Shown piece by piece: positions 32,818 to 32,928 of a DNA stretch of 32,928 nt (position 1 is its first letter; the number at the start of each line of letters is the position of its first letter). The notes below the pieces were generated by a model. It searched no databases, had not been told where the DNA came from, and was given only the letters and a program-made list of their open reading frames with translations. Source of the DNA: an uncultured Clostridium sp. (lineage in GTDB: Bacteria; Bacillota; Clostridia; Peptostreptococcales; Peptostreptococcaceae); contig UQCY01000009.1 in the NCBI GenBank assembly GCA_900539645.1, positions 1 to 32,928 of the forward strand. Reading direction: 5' to 3'. A program made the translations under genes and the position numbers.

Positions 32818-32928
32818 AATCTGTGATTTAACTAACAAGTATTTTTAAACCTTTATTTTATTAATATTTTTTATTGTTTTTAATAATTAAAAATGTTATT
32901 TTAAAGACAAGAAAAGGGAAGAAGATTA

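Larger units (their letters stand above)
32600..32928 (-). other. Leader and upstream region of the bai operon
   Basis: No gene is visible in these 329 bases. The region is very AT-rich and must hold the promoter of the bai operon unless that promoter lies beyond the window. Two candidate promoters are listed separately. I see no strong inverted repeat that would mark an operator. The upstream gene and any bai regulator lie outside the window. Confidence 0.6.

Noticed and set aside
1..32928. CRISPR arrays, tRNA or rRNA genes, insertion sequences, phage integrase or attachment sites
   Set aside because: I saw no regularly spaced repeats, cloverleaf-like stretches, transposase motifs or integrase motifs on either strand.

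Overview
The window looks like the chromosome of an AT-rich anaerobic Firmicute of the Peptostreptococcaceae. The evidence is low G+C, Gram-positive Shine-Dalgarno sites, an anaerobic (early cobalt insertion) cobalamin pathway, a CWB2 cell-wall protein, and above all a bile-acid 7alpha-dehydroxylation (bai) operon. Among known bai carriers, the low G+C and gene set fit Peptacetobacter (Clostridium) hiranonis best. The species is an inference.

Region 1 (5-10063, minus strand) is a ten-gene cobalamin block. In transcription order it reads cbiP, cbiA, cbiB, cobD, a pduX-like threonine kinase, cbiC, cbiD, cbiE, cbiT, cbiF, and it probably continues beyond base 1. It covers mid-pathway corrin-ring methylations, amidations, and synthesis and attachment of the aminopropanol-phosphate arm.

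Region 2 (10354-16826) is accessory. It holds a CWB2-only cell-wall protein, then two apparently interleaved restriction-modification systems. The first is a controller (C) gene plus a PD-(D/E)XK nuclease on the plus strand, probably paired with a methyltransferase at 14899-15639. The second, lying between those two parts, is a complete DpnII-type (GATC) operon dpnM-dpnA-dpnB. Next come a maltose/galactoside-type O-acetyltransferase and an orphan XRE regulator driven by a perfect-consensus promoter with a palindrome in its spacer.

Region 3 (16877-20827, minus strand) is a tight four-gene run: a flavin/2[4Fe-4S] fusion protein, a zinc macrodomain protein, a class M sirtuin (SirTM) and a membrane-anchored or secreted alkaline phosphatase. 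The sirtuin-macrodomain pair is a reversible protein ADP-ribosylation module, here without its usual GcvH-L/LplA partners. A 5'-truncated FlaR-like kinase remnant and a ribokinase follow.

Region 4 (22366-32599, minus strand) is the bai locus: baiB-baiCD-baiE-baiA2-baiF-baiG, then a 360-bp gap containing a terminator-like hairpin, then baiH and a terminator. The genes encode bile acid uptake, CoA ligation, 3alpha-oxidation, delta4 and delta6 oxidoreduction, 7alpha-dehydration and CoA transfer, which converts cholate and chenodeoxycholate to deoxycholate and lithocholate. No baiI is present. The bai genes are clearly richer in G+C than the cob genes, and stem-loops sit in several bai intergenic gaps. 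This is the most biologically important system in the window. It is a known system, but its layout here differs from the Clostridium scindens arrangement as I remember it.
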